This document shows positions 1 to 9,283 of a stretch of DNA of 64,000 nt, one piece after another. Below the pieces are notes generated by a model that was not told the DNA's origin, did no database searches, and worked only from the letters and a program-made list of their open reading frames with translations. The DNA is from CAVUWL01 sp963787415. GTDB taxonomy: Bacteria; Actinomycetota; Thermoleophilia; Solirubrobacterales; 70-9. The stretch's first letter is position 1; each line of letters begins with the position of its first letter. A program made the position numbers and the translations under genes. The stretch spans positions 372,001-436,000 of the forward strand of contig CAWBCO010000003.1 of assembly GCA_963787415.1 (NCBI GenBank), read 5' to 3'.

Positions 1-788
1 CGTGCTCTGGAGCTGATCGAGCAGGAGCGGGCGACGGTGTTCCCGGGCGTGCCGTTCAATTTCCGGCTGATGGCGGAGGCGCCTGCCAGCGTCGACCTCT
101 CCTCGCTGCGGCTCTGCTTTTCTGCCGGGACGGCCCTGCCGCGATCGAGCTTCGAGGCCTTCGGCGAACGGTTCGGCGTCTTGGTGCGCCAGCTCTACGG
201 GAGCACCGAGACCGGGATGATCACCGCCAACATGAGCGCCGATCCGGTCGCCACCTTCGAGTCGGTCGGGGCGCCGGTGGGCGAGGTGGGAGTCGAGATC
301 GTCGACGACGACGGCGCGATCCTCCCGGACGGCGAGCTGGGCGAGGTGACGGTGGCCAGCCCGGCGATGACGGCAGGCTATGAGGGCTTGGGCGCCGAGG
401 AGGTGAACCAGGAGGCATTTCGCCAAGGCCGCTTCTTCACCGGCGATCTCGGCCGCCTCGACGCGGACGGCCTGCTCTACCTCGCCGGGCGCAAGAAGCT
501 GCTGATCGAGATCGGCGGCTACAAGGTAGATCCGATCGAGGTCCAGGACGTGATCGCCGAGCACCCGAGCATCAGCCGAGGCGATCGTCGTCGGCGTTGC
601 GGGCGAGGTCGAAGGCGAGGAACTGGTGAAGGCGGTGGTGGTGCCGAGCGCTGGGCTGCGATGAGCATGAGTTGATCGGCTTCTGCCGGCAGCGGCTCGC
701 CAACTTCAAGGTTCCCCAGCTGGTCGAGTTTCGTGAGGAGATCCCGAAGAGCCCGCTCGGCAAGGTGCTGCGCAAGTATCTGGTCTGA
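1..788 (+). pseudogene. Acyl-CoA synthetase (AMP-dependent ligase), C-terminal part, frameshifted
   Basis: The gene enters from the left edge. This is the C-terminal part of an adenylate-forming enzyme that activates a carboxylic acid to acyl-AMP and then acyl-CoA. Visible motifs are YGSTETG (adenine binding, about residue 66 of the visible part), TGDLGRLDADG, the hinge GRKKLLIEIGGYKV and the terminal PKSPLGKVLRKYLV with the catalytic-type lysine. The reading frame changes near base 582 and again near base 660. The C-terminal 40 residues read cleanly to TGA at 786-788. The two small indels in otherwise well-conserved sequence look like sequence errors, although true inactivation is possible. 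The substrate cannot be told. It ends 26 bases before the pabA-like start. Confidence 0.8.
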
Positions 789-814
789 GGCCTGCGAGTT
801 AACTCCTTCCGGTG

Positions 815-2919
815 ATGAAGACGCTCCTGATCGACAACTACGATTCATTTACCTACAACCTCTTCCAGCTGCTGGCGGAGGCCAACGGCGACGAGCCGAT
901 CGTGGTTCGCAACGATGCGGTCTGCTGGGAGGAACTGGAGCGGCTGGAGTTCGACAACATCGTGATTTCGCCCGGGCCCGGAAGCCCCGAGCACGAGGGT
1001 GACTTCGGGGTCTGCGCCGAGGCGATCAGGCGCTCCCGGGCGCCGCTACTCGGCGTTTGCCTGGGTCATCAGGGATTGAGCTGGGTCAACACGGCAAGGT
1101 CGTGCCGCGCCCGAGGTGATGCATGGGCAGATTGAGCGCTGTCCTTCACCAGGACTCAGCGCTCTTCGCCGGCATCCCGCGGGAGTTTCAGGCCGTCCGC
1201 TACCACTCGCTCTGCGTTCAGCAACCACTGCCCGATGAGCTGGAGCCGATCGCCTGGACCAGCGACGGGGTCTTGATGGCGGTAGCCCATCGCCACCGAC
1301 CCCAGTGGGGGGTCCAGTTTCATCCCGAGTCGATCTGCACCGATTATGGGCGGCGGCTGCTCGCCAATTTTCGCGACCTGACCGCGGCGCACATCGAGGC
1401 CGGGGAGCACGCCGCCGCCGCCCTCCCGCCTGCCCCAAAGCGCTCGGCCGCAGCGGCGGGGGGTGGGGGGCGCCGGGCACAGCTCGAGTTGAAGGTGAAG
1501 CGGCTCGACAGTCTCCATGACCCCGAGAGCGCCTTCGTTCACCTCTACAGCGAGAGCGCTGATTGCTTTTGGCTCGATAGCAGCAAGGTCGACCAGGGCG
1601 CCCGCTTTTCATTCATCGGCGCCCGTGGCGGGCCGCTCAGCGCGACGATTACCTATGACGTTTCAAGCGGCGAGGTTCGGGTCGAGCGCGAGGCTGGGAT
1701 CGAGGTTTTGCGCGAGTCGATCTTCGACTACCTGAGCCGCGAGATGCAGCGCATGCGCCATCTCTCCGACCAGCTTCCCTTCGACTTCAATTGCGGTTTT
1801 GTCGGTTACTTTGGCTATGAGCTGAAGGCAGATTGCGAAGGTAGTCCCGCGCACCGCTCGGCGATGCCCGATGCAGCCTTCGTTTTCGCCGATCGGCTGA
1901 TCGCCTTCGATCACCTCGAGAAATGCACCTACGTGCTCAGCGTCAGCGAGCCAGCTGGGGCCGAGTAGGCGCAGCGCTGGATTGCCGAGACGAGCCTGCG
2001 CCTTGCCTCGCTGCCGCCCCTCGCCGCGCCGCAGCCAGAGTCCGGCGCCGAGTCGGGGCCGATCAGCTTTGCTCTCAGCCGCTCCCACCAGCAATACCTC
2101 CAAGACATCGCCATCTGCAAGCAGCGCCTGATCGAAGGGGAGACCTATGAGATCTGCTTGACCAACAAGATCAGCGCCGAGGTCAGTCCCCAGCCGCTGC
2201 CGCTTTACCGCACCCTGCGGCGAGTCAATCCGGCGCCTTTCTCGGCCTATCTGCGCTTCGGGGAGGTCGCGGTTCTGAGCTCCTCTCCGGAGCGCTTTCT
2301 GAGCGTCGGGCGCGACCGCTGGTTGGAGGCAAAGCCGATCAAGGGCACCTGCGCTCGCGGCAGCTCGCCCGCCGAAGACGTCCAGCTGGCCGAGGAGCTT
2401 CGCACCGGGGAGAAGAACCGCGCCGAGAATCTGATGATCACCGACCTCTTGCGAAACGATCTTGGCGTGGTCTGTGAGGTCGGAACCGTGCACGTGCCCT
2501 ACCTGATGCACGTCGAGAGCTATGAGACCGTGCACCAGCTGGTCTCGACCGTGCGCGGGCTGCTGCGTGAAGACCTCGAGCCTCCGGACTGCATCCGCGC
2601 CTGCTTTCCGGGCGGCTCGATGACCGGCGCTCCGAAGAAACGGACGATGGAGATCATCGATCAGCTGGAGGGCGAGGCGCGCGGCGTCTACTCGGGGGCG
2701 ATCGGCTACCTGGGATTGAGCGGCGGCTGCGAGCTCAGCATCGTGATCCGCACGATCGTGATCGACGCCAGCTCGACCACGATCGGGGTCGGGGGTGCGA
2801 TCGTGATGCAGTCCGATCCCGAGGAGGAGTATGCCGAGACGCTGCTGAAGGGCCGCGCGCCGATGCAGGCGATCGACCCAGAGGTCGACCCGCAGGCGGT
2901 CTTTGAGTCCGGTGGTTGA
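815..2919 (+). pseudogene. pabAB: Aminodeoxychorismate synthase, fused PabA-PabB (frameshifted, with internal TAG)
   Basis: This is a glutamine amidotransferase domain (PabA/TrpG type) fused to a chorismate-binding domain, making 4-amino-4-deoxychorismate for folate. The N-terminus shows DNYDSFTYNL, SPGPGSP and the nucleophile motif GVCLGHQG; later GVQFHPES carries the His-Glu pair. The C-terminal domain shows PIKGT, whose lysine is the PabB nucleophile (TrpE normally has PIAGT), then RNDLG and GSMTGAPK. That favours aminodeoxychorismate synthase over anthranilate synthase. The frame changes at least three times between about 1070 and 1140. A TAG at 1966-1968 interrupts the linker in the same frame as the PabB half, and homologous-looking coding continues directly after it. 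GTG at 812 is an alternative start. Confidence 0.8.
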
Positions 2920-3117
2920 TTGCAATCGCGCTTAGGCCGCGATCTCGCCCCCCGAGGGCGCAGGGCAGCGAAGCGGTGATCGGTGCGCTGGGCGCGGGAT
3001 CGGAGATTGGAACGGCTCGGCAATCACCGCGATTGGAGGCGGCGATATCCTCTCCCTTCGCGCCGCGCGTGGGCACCCTGCGCCGGCTTACCCCCCGAAC
3101 CGGATGAGCTAGGAGCA

Positions 3118-4332
3118 ATGGCCGTAGAGACCGCCCCCTACAGCGAGCAGACCGAGATCCAGCGCGACATCACCGAGATGGTGCGCCAGTTTGCCGATGA
3201 GCAGATCATTCCCAACGCCGAGCACTACGACCATGAGGACTCCTTTCCAGAGCCGATCGTTGAGCAGATGAAGGAGCTCGGTCTCTTTGGGGTGACGATC
3301 CCCGAGGACTACGGCGGCATGGGGCTTGACCTGACGACCTACGCGATGATCGTCGAAGAGCTCTCGCGCGGCTGGATCTCGATCTCGGGCGTCGTCAACA
3401 CCCATTTCATCGGCTCCTACCTGTTGATGAAGTTTGGAACCGAGGAGCAAAAGGACTACTTCCTGCCGAAGATGGCAACCGGGGAGATACGCGCCGCCTT
3501 CTCACTCTCAGAGCCCGAGGTCGGCTCCGACGTGCAGGGGATCAAGTCGACGGCCAAAAAAACGGCGGCCGGGGACTGGGAGCTGAACGGACAGAAGATG
3601 TGGGTCACCAACGGACTCGGTTCGGGTGTGGTCTTCGTCCTGATGAAGACCGACACCAAGGCCGACCCGCCGTATAAGGGGATGACCTGCTTCATCACCG
3701 AGAAGGAGCCCTGGGCGGAGCAGAACTCCGGTCCATTCAAAGGCCTGATCGTGCCGCCCAAGATCAAGAAGATGGGCTACAAGGGGGTCGAGTCGACCGA
3801 GCTGGTCTATGACGGCTACAGCTGCCCCCCGGAGCGAGTCCTGGGGGGCGAGGAGGGCGGCGTCGGACAGGGCTTCGTGCAGATGATGGACGCGCTTGAG
3901 GTCGGTCGGGTCAACGTTGCCGCCCGCGGCGTCGGGATTGCCCAGCGGGCGCTGGAGCTGGCGCTGCGCTACAGCCAGGAGCGAAAGACCTTCGGAAAGC
4001 CGATTGCCCAGCATCAGGCGATTCAGTTCAAGCTCGCCGACATGGCGACCAAGATCGAGGCCGCGCGTCTGCTCACCCGCAAGGCGGCAAGGATGAAGGA
4101 CGCGGGCGAGCGCTCAGACCTTGAGGCGGGGATGGCGAAGCTGCTCGCCTCAGAGACCGGCAAGGAGTGCGTGGAGGATTGTTTTCGAATCCACGGCGGC
4201 TATGGCTACTCCAAGGAGTATGAGATCGAGCGCCTCTACCGCGACGCGCCGCTGCTTTTGATCGGCGAGGGCACCTCGGAGATCCAGCGCATGGTGATCG
4301 GCAAAAAGCTCCTGCAAAGGAACAAAATCTAG
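3118..4332 (+). CDS. Acyl-CoA dehydrogenase
   Basis: A 404-residue flavoprotein of the acyl-CoA dehydrogenase family, oxidising an acyl-CoA to the trans-2-enoyl-CoA with electrons passed to ETF. The N-terminal helical domain is followed by the FAD/substrate segment FSLSEPEVGSD (about residue 125) and WVTNG (about 163). The C-terminal helical domain has RKTFGKPIAQHQ, and a glutamate in GEGTSEIQRM (about residue 384) sits at the catalytic-base position used by short- and medium-chain enzymes. The ATG at 3118 is chosen because AGGAG lies 3-7 bases upstream; the open frame continues 45 codons further but without family similarity. The next gene starts 3 bases after its stop, so the two are probably translationally coupled. 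Substrate chain length is not predictable. Confidence 0.93.
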   Translation: MAVETAPYSEQTEIQRDITEMVRQFADEQIIPNAEHYDHEDSFPEPIVEQMKELGLFGVTIPEDYGGMGLDLTTYAMIVEELSRGWISISGVVNTHFIGSYLLMKFGTEEQKDYFLPKMATGEIRAAFSLSEPEVGSDVQGIKSTAKKTAAGDWELNGQKMWVTNGLGSGVVFVLMKTDTKADPPYKGMTCFITEKEPWAEQNSGPFKGLIVPPKIKKMGYKGVESTELVYDGYSCPPERVLGGEEGGVGQGFVQMMDALEVGRVNVAARGVGIAQRALELALRYSQERKTFGKPIAQHQAIQFKLADMATKIEAARLLTRKAARMKDAGERSDLEAGMAKLLASETGKECVEDCFRIHGGYGYSKEYEIERLYRDAPLLLIGEGTSEIQRMVIGKKLLQRNKI

Positions 4333-4335
4333 GTC

Positions 4336-4698
4336 ATGGCCTCAACCTCAGACCTGATCTTGACCGCGGTCGAGCGGCTTCAGGCTGAGGTCCCTGCGCT
4401 GCAGAAGTTGAAACTTGTCTTCGGCCTTGAGCTGAAAGCGCGCCACGATATCCAGCTCTATCGGGTTGAAGTCCCGGGGCCGAAGATCAGCAAGGACCTT
4501 GCCCAAGACGAGCGGGTTCTGGTTCAAATTGATCGCCCTCAATTCAACGAGCTCGCCGAGCGCGGCACCGTGAAGAGCTATCGCAAGGCGGTTGAGACCG
4601 GTCACATCAAGGCAACCGGCGACCCCAACGTGCTGAAGCTGATCGTTCAGGTGGTCGAGCGCCAGGAGCAGCGAGCGCGGCTGAAGAAAGTTCACTGA
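4336..4698 (+). CDS. Small conserved-looking protein of unknown function
   Basis: A 120-residue protein with no signal peptide or membrane segment. It is mixed alpha/beta by composition, with a charged C-terminus rich in Gln, Arg and Lys. The middle (VLVQIDRPQFNELAERG followed by KATGDPNVLKLI) resembles the way SCP2-like sterol-carrier domains score residual lipid-carrier function, but this is a weak impression and I do not assign the fold. It starts 3 bases after the acyl-CoA dehydrogenase and ends 1 base before the next GTG. It therefore sits inside a transcription unit with a lipid-oxidation enzyme and a GNAT-fold protein. Confidence 0.7.
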   Translation: MASTSDLILTAVERLQAEVPALQKLKLVFGLELKARHDIQLYRVEVPGPKISKDLAQDERVLVQIDRPQFNELAERGTVKSYRKAVETGHIKATGDPNVLKLIVQVVERQEQRARLKKVH

Positions 4699-4699
4699 A

Positions 4700-5776
4700 G
4701 TGGCGCTCACGGTCGAGTGGGTCCGCGAGGCGGATCAGTTCGCAGCGCTTGCGGATGAGTGGGACGCGCTGCTTCCCTCCGACGCGCACCCCTTTGATCT
4801 GCATTGCTGGTATCTCAGTTGGTGGAATGCCTTCGGCGGCTCCTCGGAGCTGGCGGTCTGCACGGTGCGCGGTGACGGGGAGCTCGCAGCGGTGTTTCCG
4901 CTGCGCCGGGAGGGGGGGAGGCTGAAGGGCTTCGTCAACAGCCACTCGCTGATGTGTCGGCCGCTGGCGCTCGGTCCGGAGGCGATGGAGATGCTCCTGG
5001 CATCGGTGCTGAGCGCCGGCAGGGGGGGCCTTGAACTGGGCGGGCTGCCCGGTGAAGATCCGAGCCTCGCTCAAATTGAGGCTGCCGTCCACGCCGCCTC
5101 GATGCTGGCCCTGATTGAGCCAGCCTACGCCTCGCCCTTCGTCGATACGCGCGGTGATTATCAGAGCTGGCGCAAAGAGAACAAGGATCGCTGGAAGGCG
5201 CCGCTGGAGCAAAAGTGGAGAAAGATGGAGCGCGAATTCAGCGCCGAGTTCACCGTTGCTGAGCCGCCGAGGGAGTTTCAGGCCGAGCTCGAGATGGGGT
5301 TGGGGCTCGAGGCCAGCGGTTGGAAGGGGGAGGCGGGTACGGCGATCGATTCGGCACCGGATTCCGCCGCCTTCTACAGGTCGATGGCCCGCGTTTTCTC
5401 CGAGCGTGGGGAGCTCAACTTCAACTGGATCATCCTCGATGACAGCGCGGTGTCCTTTGACTTCTGCCTTCGCTATCGCAACCGCCTCTACACCCTGAAG
5501 TCAGCCTACGATGAGAACTATCGCAAGCTCGCACCCGGACTGGTGCTGCGCTTGGCCGAGATCAAACACTGCTTTGAAGCCGGAATCGACGCGGTCGAGC
5601 TGCTTGGCGACGATATCGGCTGGAAGACGAGGTTTGCCTCGGGCAATCGGCCCCATCTCAATCTCAGCGCCTACCCGAGCGGGCCGCGCGGACGGCTTGC
5701 CTACGGATACCGCACCCGAGTGCGGCCGCAGATGAAAGCCGCCTATCACCGCCTGCGTGCAAAAGAGGCCGGCTAG
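4700..5776 (+). CDS. GNAT-fold acetyltransferase, CelD/BcsL (BioF2-like) family
   Basis: A 358-residue protein of the two-lobed GNAT family found in cellulose/exopolysaccharide loci (CelD/BcsL-like). The N-terminal lobe has the typical EWDAL...PFDLHCWYLSWW pattern (residues 18-43). The C-terminal lobe has the RWKAPLEQKWRKMERE helix, an FNWIILDDSAVSFDF strand pair and YDENYRKLAPGLVL, the usual acetyl-CoA-binding lobe signature. The likely role is N- or O-acylation of a surface sugar or precursor, by family association only. It starts with GTG 1 base after the preceding stop. The gene converges on a GT2 gene with only 15 bases between stops. A paralogue lies at 7405-8529, so this pair brackets the glycosyltransferase. 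Confidence 0.85.
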   Translation: MALTVEWVREADQFAALADEWDALLPSDAHPFDLHCWYLSWWNAFGGSSELAVCTVRGDGELAAVFPLRREGGRLKGFVNSHSLMCRPLALGPEAMEMLLASVLSAGRGGLELGGLPGEDPSLAQIEAAVHAASMLALIEPAYASPFVDTRGDYQSWRKENKDRWKAPLEQKWRKMEREFSAEFTVAEPPREFQAELEMGLGLEASGWKGEAGTAIDSAPDSAAFYRSMARVFSERGELNFNWIILDDSAVSFDFCLRYRNRLYTLKSAYDENYRKLAPGLVLRLAEIKHCFEAGIDAVELLGDDIGWKTRFASGNRPHLNLSAYPSGPRGRLAYGYRTRVRPQMKAAYHRLRAKEAG

Positions 5777-5791
5777 GGCGCTCGCGCTCGC

Positions 5792-6838
5792 CTAGCGTTT
5801 GAGGATCTTCTCGAGCTGGGCGCGCAGTCGACGCTTCCCGCTGCTGGCGCGCCAGAGGGCCGCGATCCCAAATGGTGCAGCGCGGCGAAAGGCTTCGCCA
5901 GCCTCGCGAATATGGCCGTGCCGGGTGAGCGCCAGCGCTCGCATCAGGTTCGCATCGCGAAGCGCACGGCGGTAGTCCTCGCCATGCTCGGCGAGGAATT
6001 CGGGGTCGGCGCCCCATACCCGCTCAAGGGTCGAAAGCCATGCGCTGGCCCAGACCTGGGAGGGGAGCTGGGTCAGGCGTGGACCAGAGTGGCCGTGCTG
6101 CCAGGCGGTCTCAGTTTCGAACAGAGCGCCGGGACCGCGGCGCGCGAGGCCGCCGAAGGCGGGCCACTCCTCACAAGTTGGAAGGTCCTCGGCGAAGTGA
6201 AGCGCGTCTTTGGCCTCCGCCGTTCGCGTCATCAGGGTGAAGGCAGCGATGATGTTATTGCCCATCTCCTCCCGATACATCGAGGCGATATGGACCGCGA
6301 AATCTTCGCGACCGGGCGGCAGCTCGGCGATCGAGGAGTAGGCGATGCCCTCCCCGAAGAGGGCAGAGATCGGCCGCGGTGAGCTCATCCACCAGGGCAG
6401 GTAGCGACGGACCTCGGTGCCGTCGCCAAGGCGCACGCCAAAGTCGCTGAAGCAATAAAGGACATCGGGTCGGCGTTCAAGGAATCTACGTTGAAGCGCG
6501 ATCTTGTCGGCAAACCACTCATCGTCGCTGTCGAGGAAGGCAATCAGCTGTCCGTTGGCGGCGGCGAGGCCAGCGTTGCGCGCGGCTCCCGCCCCCCCGT
6601 GGGGCAGGCGCAAGAGATTTACCGGGGAGCCGAAGGCCTCCACCACGGCGGCGGTTTCATCGGTCGAGCCGTCATCGACAACGATCACCTCATCACCCGG
6701 TAAGAGCGCCGCTAGGGCAGAGCGGATCGCCCGGGAGATGAGATCGGCCCGGTTGTGGGTTGGAATCACGGCGCTGACCGCAAGCGAGCTCACCGGCGCA
6801 GTATCGGAGTTTTGGGGTTGTCTTGCTGAAGGCTCCAC
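5792..6838 (-). CDS. Family 2 glycosyltransferase
   Basis: A 348-residue GT-A fold glycosyltransferase. The N-terminus carries VSAVIPTHNRADLI (about residue 22), VIVVDDGSTDETAAVV (about 51), the GAGAARNAG loop and the metal-binding FLDSDDEW (about 99-106), all classic for GT2. The C-terminal 150 residues are helical, with EDLPTCEEW probably serving as the catalytic-base region. No membrane segment is seen, so it is probably peripheral at the cytoplasmic face, adding a sugar to a lipid-linked or other acceptor in the polysaccharide pathway. It is transcribed opposite to both flanking GNAT genes. Donor and acceptor are unknown. Confidence 0.9.
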   Translation of the reverse strand: MEPSARQPQNSDTAPVSSLAVSAVIPTHNRADLISRAIRSALAALLPGDEVIVVDDGSTDETAAVVEAFGSPVNLLRLPHGGAGAARNAGLAAANGQLIAFLDSDDEWFADKIALQRRFLERRPDVLYCFSDFGVRLGDGTEVRRYLPWWMSSPRPISALFGEGIAYSSIAELPPGREDFAVHIASMYREEMGNNIIAAFTLMTRTAEAKDALHFAEDLPTCEEWPAFGGLARRGPGALFETETAWQHGHSGPRLTQLPSQVWASAWLSTLERVWGADPEFLAEHGEDYRRALRDANLMRALALTRHGHIREAGEAFRRAAPFGIAALWRASSGKRRLRAQLEKILKR

Positions 6839-6907
6839 GATCGCGTCAGCTCCAACTCCCCAGAGCCTCAGGGAGTGCGGCCCAAACGTTCCTGGTCAGC
6901 GCCGGAT

Positions 6908-7036
6908 CTAGGAGAGAGTTGTGACGTCTGAGGAATCGCCAGCGATCAGGTAGCCAAAAACAGCCGCGACGCCTGCCAACAGGATTCCGATCGCGCTGAA
7001 GCGTATTGCCGACGGGTGACTGCGTGCAATCTGCAA
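6908..7036 (-). CDS. Possible 42-residue single-span membrane peptide
   Basis: A short frame beginning with TTG at 7036-7034, preceded at good distance by GAGGG on the minus strand. It encodes a basic start (QIARSHPSAIRF), one hydrophobic span (ILLAGVAAVFGYLIA) and a short acidic tail ending in TAG. It lies 69 bases upstream of the GT2 gene on the same strand. Small one-span peptides of this kind occur beside polysaccharide genes, but the call rests only on the RBS and hydrophobic profile. Confidence 0.4.
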   Translation of the reverse strand: MQIARSHPSAIRFSAIGILLAGVAAVFGYLIAGDSSDVTTLS

Positions 7037-7404
7037 TTGAAGCCCTCTTTCGAACTAGGCGTATCTCGAGAGCATTTTGACGATGCCGATTGGAAAATCT
7101 TGAACTTTTAGCCACTTTTTAGCCGCATGTTCGAGCCAGTCAGGCGATCGACCGGGAGCCGATCCCTGCCCGATCGCCACGTGTTTTTCGTGCTCTGGTG
7201 CCGATTGCAGTGGGGCGCTGTGGTTTTGACACAGAAAGGCCCTCAGGGCTGCTTGAAACGATCTAGGCTGAGCGATGTGCTCTGCGCAGGAGATGCGCGC
7301 ATACCGCTCGTCCACGAAAGTTTGGAAAGGGAGCTGGCCCCGGGTCGCCGAACCTTGCCCCACGGGGTGGCTGAGGCCGCCGCTGCAATCAATCAACAAA
7401 ATCC
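7037..7404. other. Intergenic, divergent regulatory region
   Basis: About 370 bases separate minus-strand genes from the plus-strand GNAT gene at 7405, so it should hold promoters in both directions. It contains locally AT-richer tracts (about 7075-7125 and 7185-7225) but no -35/-10 pair that I would assign. A 93-codon frame on the plus strand here has no recognisable protein character. Confidence 0.5.
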
Positions 7405-8529
7405 ATGACCCTCTCGACATCGATCATTGACGACGAATCAGATCTTGACCCGATTCGCGAGCGCTGGGATGCGCTCGCGGTGCGAACGGCCAAGCCCTTC
7501 TGCGCGCCGGCCTGGATGCTCGCTTGGTGGCGCAACGCCCGTCCTCAGCAGGCTGGCCTGCGGGTGATCGCGGTCACCGACGGCGATCAGCTGGTCGGTC
7601 TCGCAGCGCTTTACGCGCTTCGCCCCAAGGGGGCTCGGTCTGCATATGAGGTGATGGCAGCCCAACTCTCACCACCAGCGGGCCTGCTGGTGGAGCCGAC
7701 CCGCGAGGCGGAGGTGTGTGAGGCAATCATGGCGGCCCTGGCCACGGCCCGGCCCAAAGCGCGGTCGATCCGGCTCTGGGATCGTGGGGGCGCGGAGGGC
7801 ATTGCCGAGCAACTGGCCGCGGGAGCAGCGGGTCGCAAAGCCTGGGTTCACGTCGCCGCGCCGACGCCGCTGCCGGTGATCTCACTCGATGATCTGGACT
7901 ATCAGCAGTGGCTGGCAACCCTGCATTCGAAGTTCCGCCAGGAATCCAGGCGCATGCGCCGGCGGTTAGATGATGAGGAGGCTCGCTTCTCACTGGTTGG
8001 GGCAGGAGACCTCGATCGCGCGCTCGATGCCTTCATCGAGCTGCACGGAGAACGATGGCAGGAGCGTGGCGGCTCAAACGCGCTGATTCCTGGCTTCAAG
8101 TCGATGTTTACCGAAGCTGCCGCTGCCCTGGTTCCCCTCGGTCGAATGCGGATCTTCACGATCGAGGTCGGGGATCAGACGATTGCGGTCAACATCCTGG
8201 TAGCGGCGGGCAGCGAGGTCTGTGGCTGGAACAGCGGATTCGATCAGGCCTGGGGTCGCTACTCACCCTCGATGCAGCTCACCCTGCACGCGATTGCCGA
8301 TGCGACTGAGCGGGGCGAGCGAAGGGTCAACCTGGGCCCAGGTCGCACCCCCTACAAGTCGCGACTGGCCGATTTCGATGAAGAGGTGGCGCTTAAGACG
8401 GTAATGCCGCGCGACTCCGGTTACCTGCTCGCGCGGCTAGGGCTCGCCCCCTATCAGCTGCGAGACGCGGTCGGTCGGCGGCTCTCTGCTGATGCCAAGC
8501 AGCGCCTGCGCAGCCTCGCTCGGCGCTGA
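7405..8529 (+). CDS. GNAT-fold acetyltransferase, CelD/BcsL (BioF2-like) family, second copy
   Basis: A 374-residue paralogue of the protein at 4700-5776. It shows the same N-terminal RERWDALAVR...PFCAPAWMLAWW segment (about residues 17-47), followed by the linker ATLHSKFRQESRRMRRRL (about 169-187). The C-terminal GNAT lobe includes RMRIFTIEVGDQTIAVNI and WNSGFDQAWGRYSPSM, the usual segment that lines acetyl-CoA. No signal peptide is seen, so a cytoplasmic acyl transfer to a sugar, lipid-linked intermediate or amino acid is likely. ATG at 7405 begins just after a run of AAC/AAA-rich sequence; no strong RBS is visible, so the exact start is moderately certain. Confidence 0.85.
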   Translation: MTLSTSIIDDESDLDPIRERWDALAVRTAKPFCAPAWMLAWWRNARPQQAGLRVIAVTDGDQLVGLAALYALRPKGARSAYEVMAAQLSPPAGLLVEPTREAEVCEAIMAALATARPKARSIRLWDRGGAEGIAEQLAAGAAGRKAWVHVAAPTPLPVISLDDLDYQQWLATLHSKFRQESRRMRRRLDDEEARFSLVGAGDLDRALDAFIELHGERWQERGGSNALIPGFKSMFTEAAAALVPLGRMRIFTIEVGDQTIAVNILVAAGSEVCGWNSGFDQAWGRYSPSMQLTLHAIADATERGERRVNLGPGRTPYKSRLADFDEEVALKTVMPRDSGYLLARLGLAPYQLRDAVGRRLSADAKQRLRSLARR

Positions 8530-8710
8530 GGACCCTGCACGCCTTGGAGGTCGCGGGAGGCGGTGGTAGGTGGATTTCGCTTTCTCGGCGGCCCGGGGCA
8601 GGCTCTTGGCCGCCAAAGCGGAGGAGACCGCTGGCAACGGTCGCGACCTGCAGCCTGGCGCAGCCAGTTAGGATCCGCCGCGCCGATCCAAGAGGAGAAG
8701 AAAAAACCGG

Positions 8711-9229
8711 ATGAGCAATGAGCAACACGAGGTGAACACCGATCAAGCCACGCGCGAGGCGTCGGGGGCGCACTCCTACGGCCGCTACCTGGAGGAGTTT
8801 GAGGTCGGCGCCATCTACCAGCATTGGCCCGCCAAGACCGTGACCGAGGCCGATGATCACCTCTTTTGCCTGTTGACGATGAACCACCATCCACTTCACA
8901 TCAACGACATCTATGCAAAAGACTCCCAGCAGGGCCGCAATGTGGTCGTTGGGCCCCTTGTCTACTCGCTCGCACTCGGGATGTCGGTCTCTGACATCTC
9001 CGGCAAGGCGATCGCCAACCTCGCGACCGAAGAACTGAGCCACCCAAACCCGGTTTTTCATGGTGACACCCTGTTCTGTGAGACCGAGGTGCTCGAGGTG
9101 AAGCCCTCCTCGAGCAAGCCCGACCGCGGTGTGGTCAGAGTCCATACCCGGGTGCTGAACCAAGACGGCGTCTTGGTCGCCGAGTTCAAGCGGTTGGTCT
9201 TGGTGCCGCGGCGCGAACCCGGTGAGTAG
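8711..9229 (+). CDS. MaoC-family (hot-dog fold) dehydratase
   Basis: A 172-residue single hot-dog-domain protein. The hydratase-2 signature is present as EADDHLFCLLTMNHHPLH (about residues 47-63), with the Asp and His expected to activate water on a trans-2-enoyl-CoA. It is followed by GPLVYSLALGMSV and the C-terminal strand LVAEFKRLVLVPRR. It probably hydrates an enoyl-CoA or a mesaconyl/methylfumaryl-type CoA ester; such proteins accompany ethylmalonyl-CoA or acyl-CoA metabolism, and a MeaA-type mutase is encoded at 33833-35827. AGAGGAGAAG lies upstream of the ATG but about 12 bases away. It stands alone between polysaccharide genes. Confidence 0.88.
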   Translation: MSNEQHEVNTDQATREASGAHSYGRYLEEFEVGAIYQHWPAKTVTEADDHLFCLLTMNHHPLHINDIYAKDSQQGRNVVVGPLVYSLALGMSVSDISGKAIANLATEELSHPNPVFHGDTLFCETEVLEVKPSSSKPDRGVVRVHTRVLNQDGVLVAEFKRLVLVPRREPGE

Positions 9230-9283
9230 GGTCGGCCAGCTGACCTCCTCGCCTCACGGCCCCCGCGACGCTTGCCGGCAGGC

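Noticed and set aside
7127..7408. 93-codon frame before the second CelD-like gene
   Set aside because: No RBS, mixed non-protein composition, and it overlaps the start of a well-supported gene.
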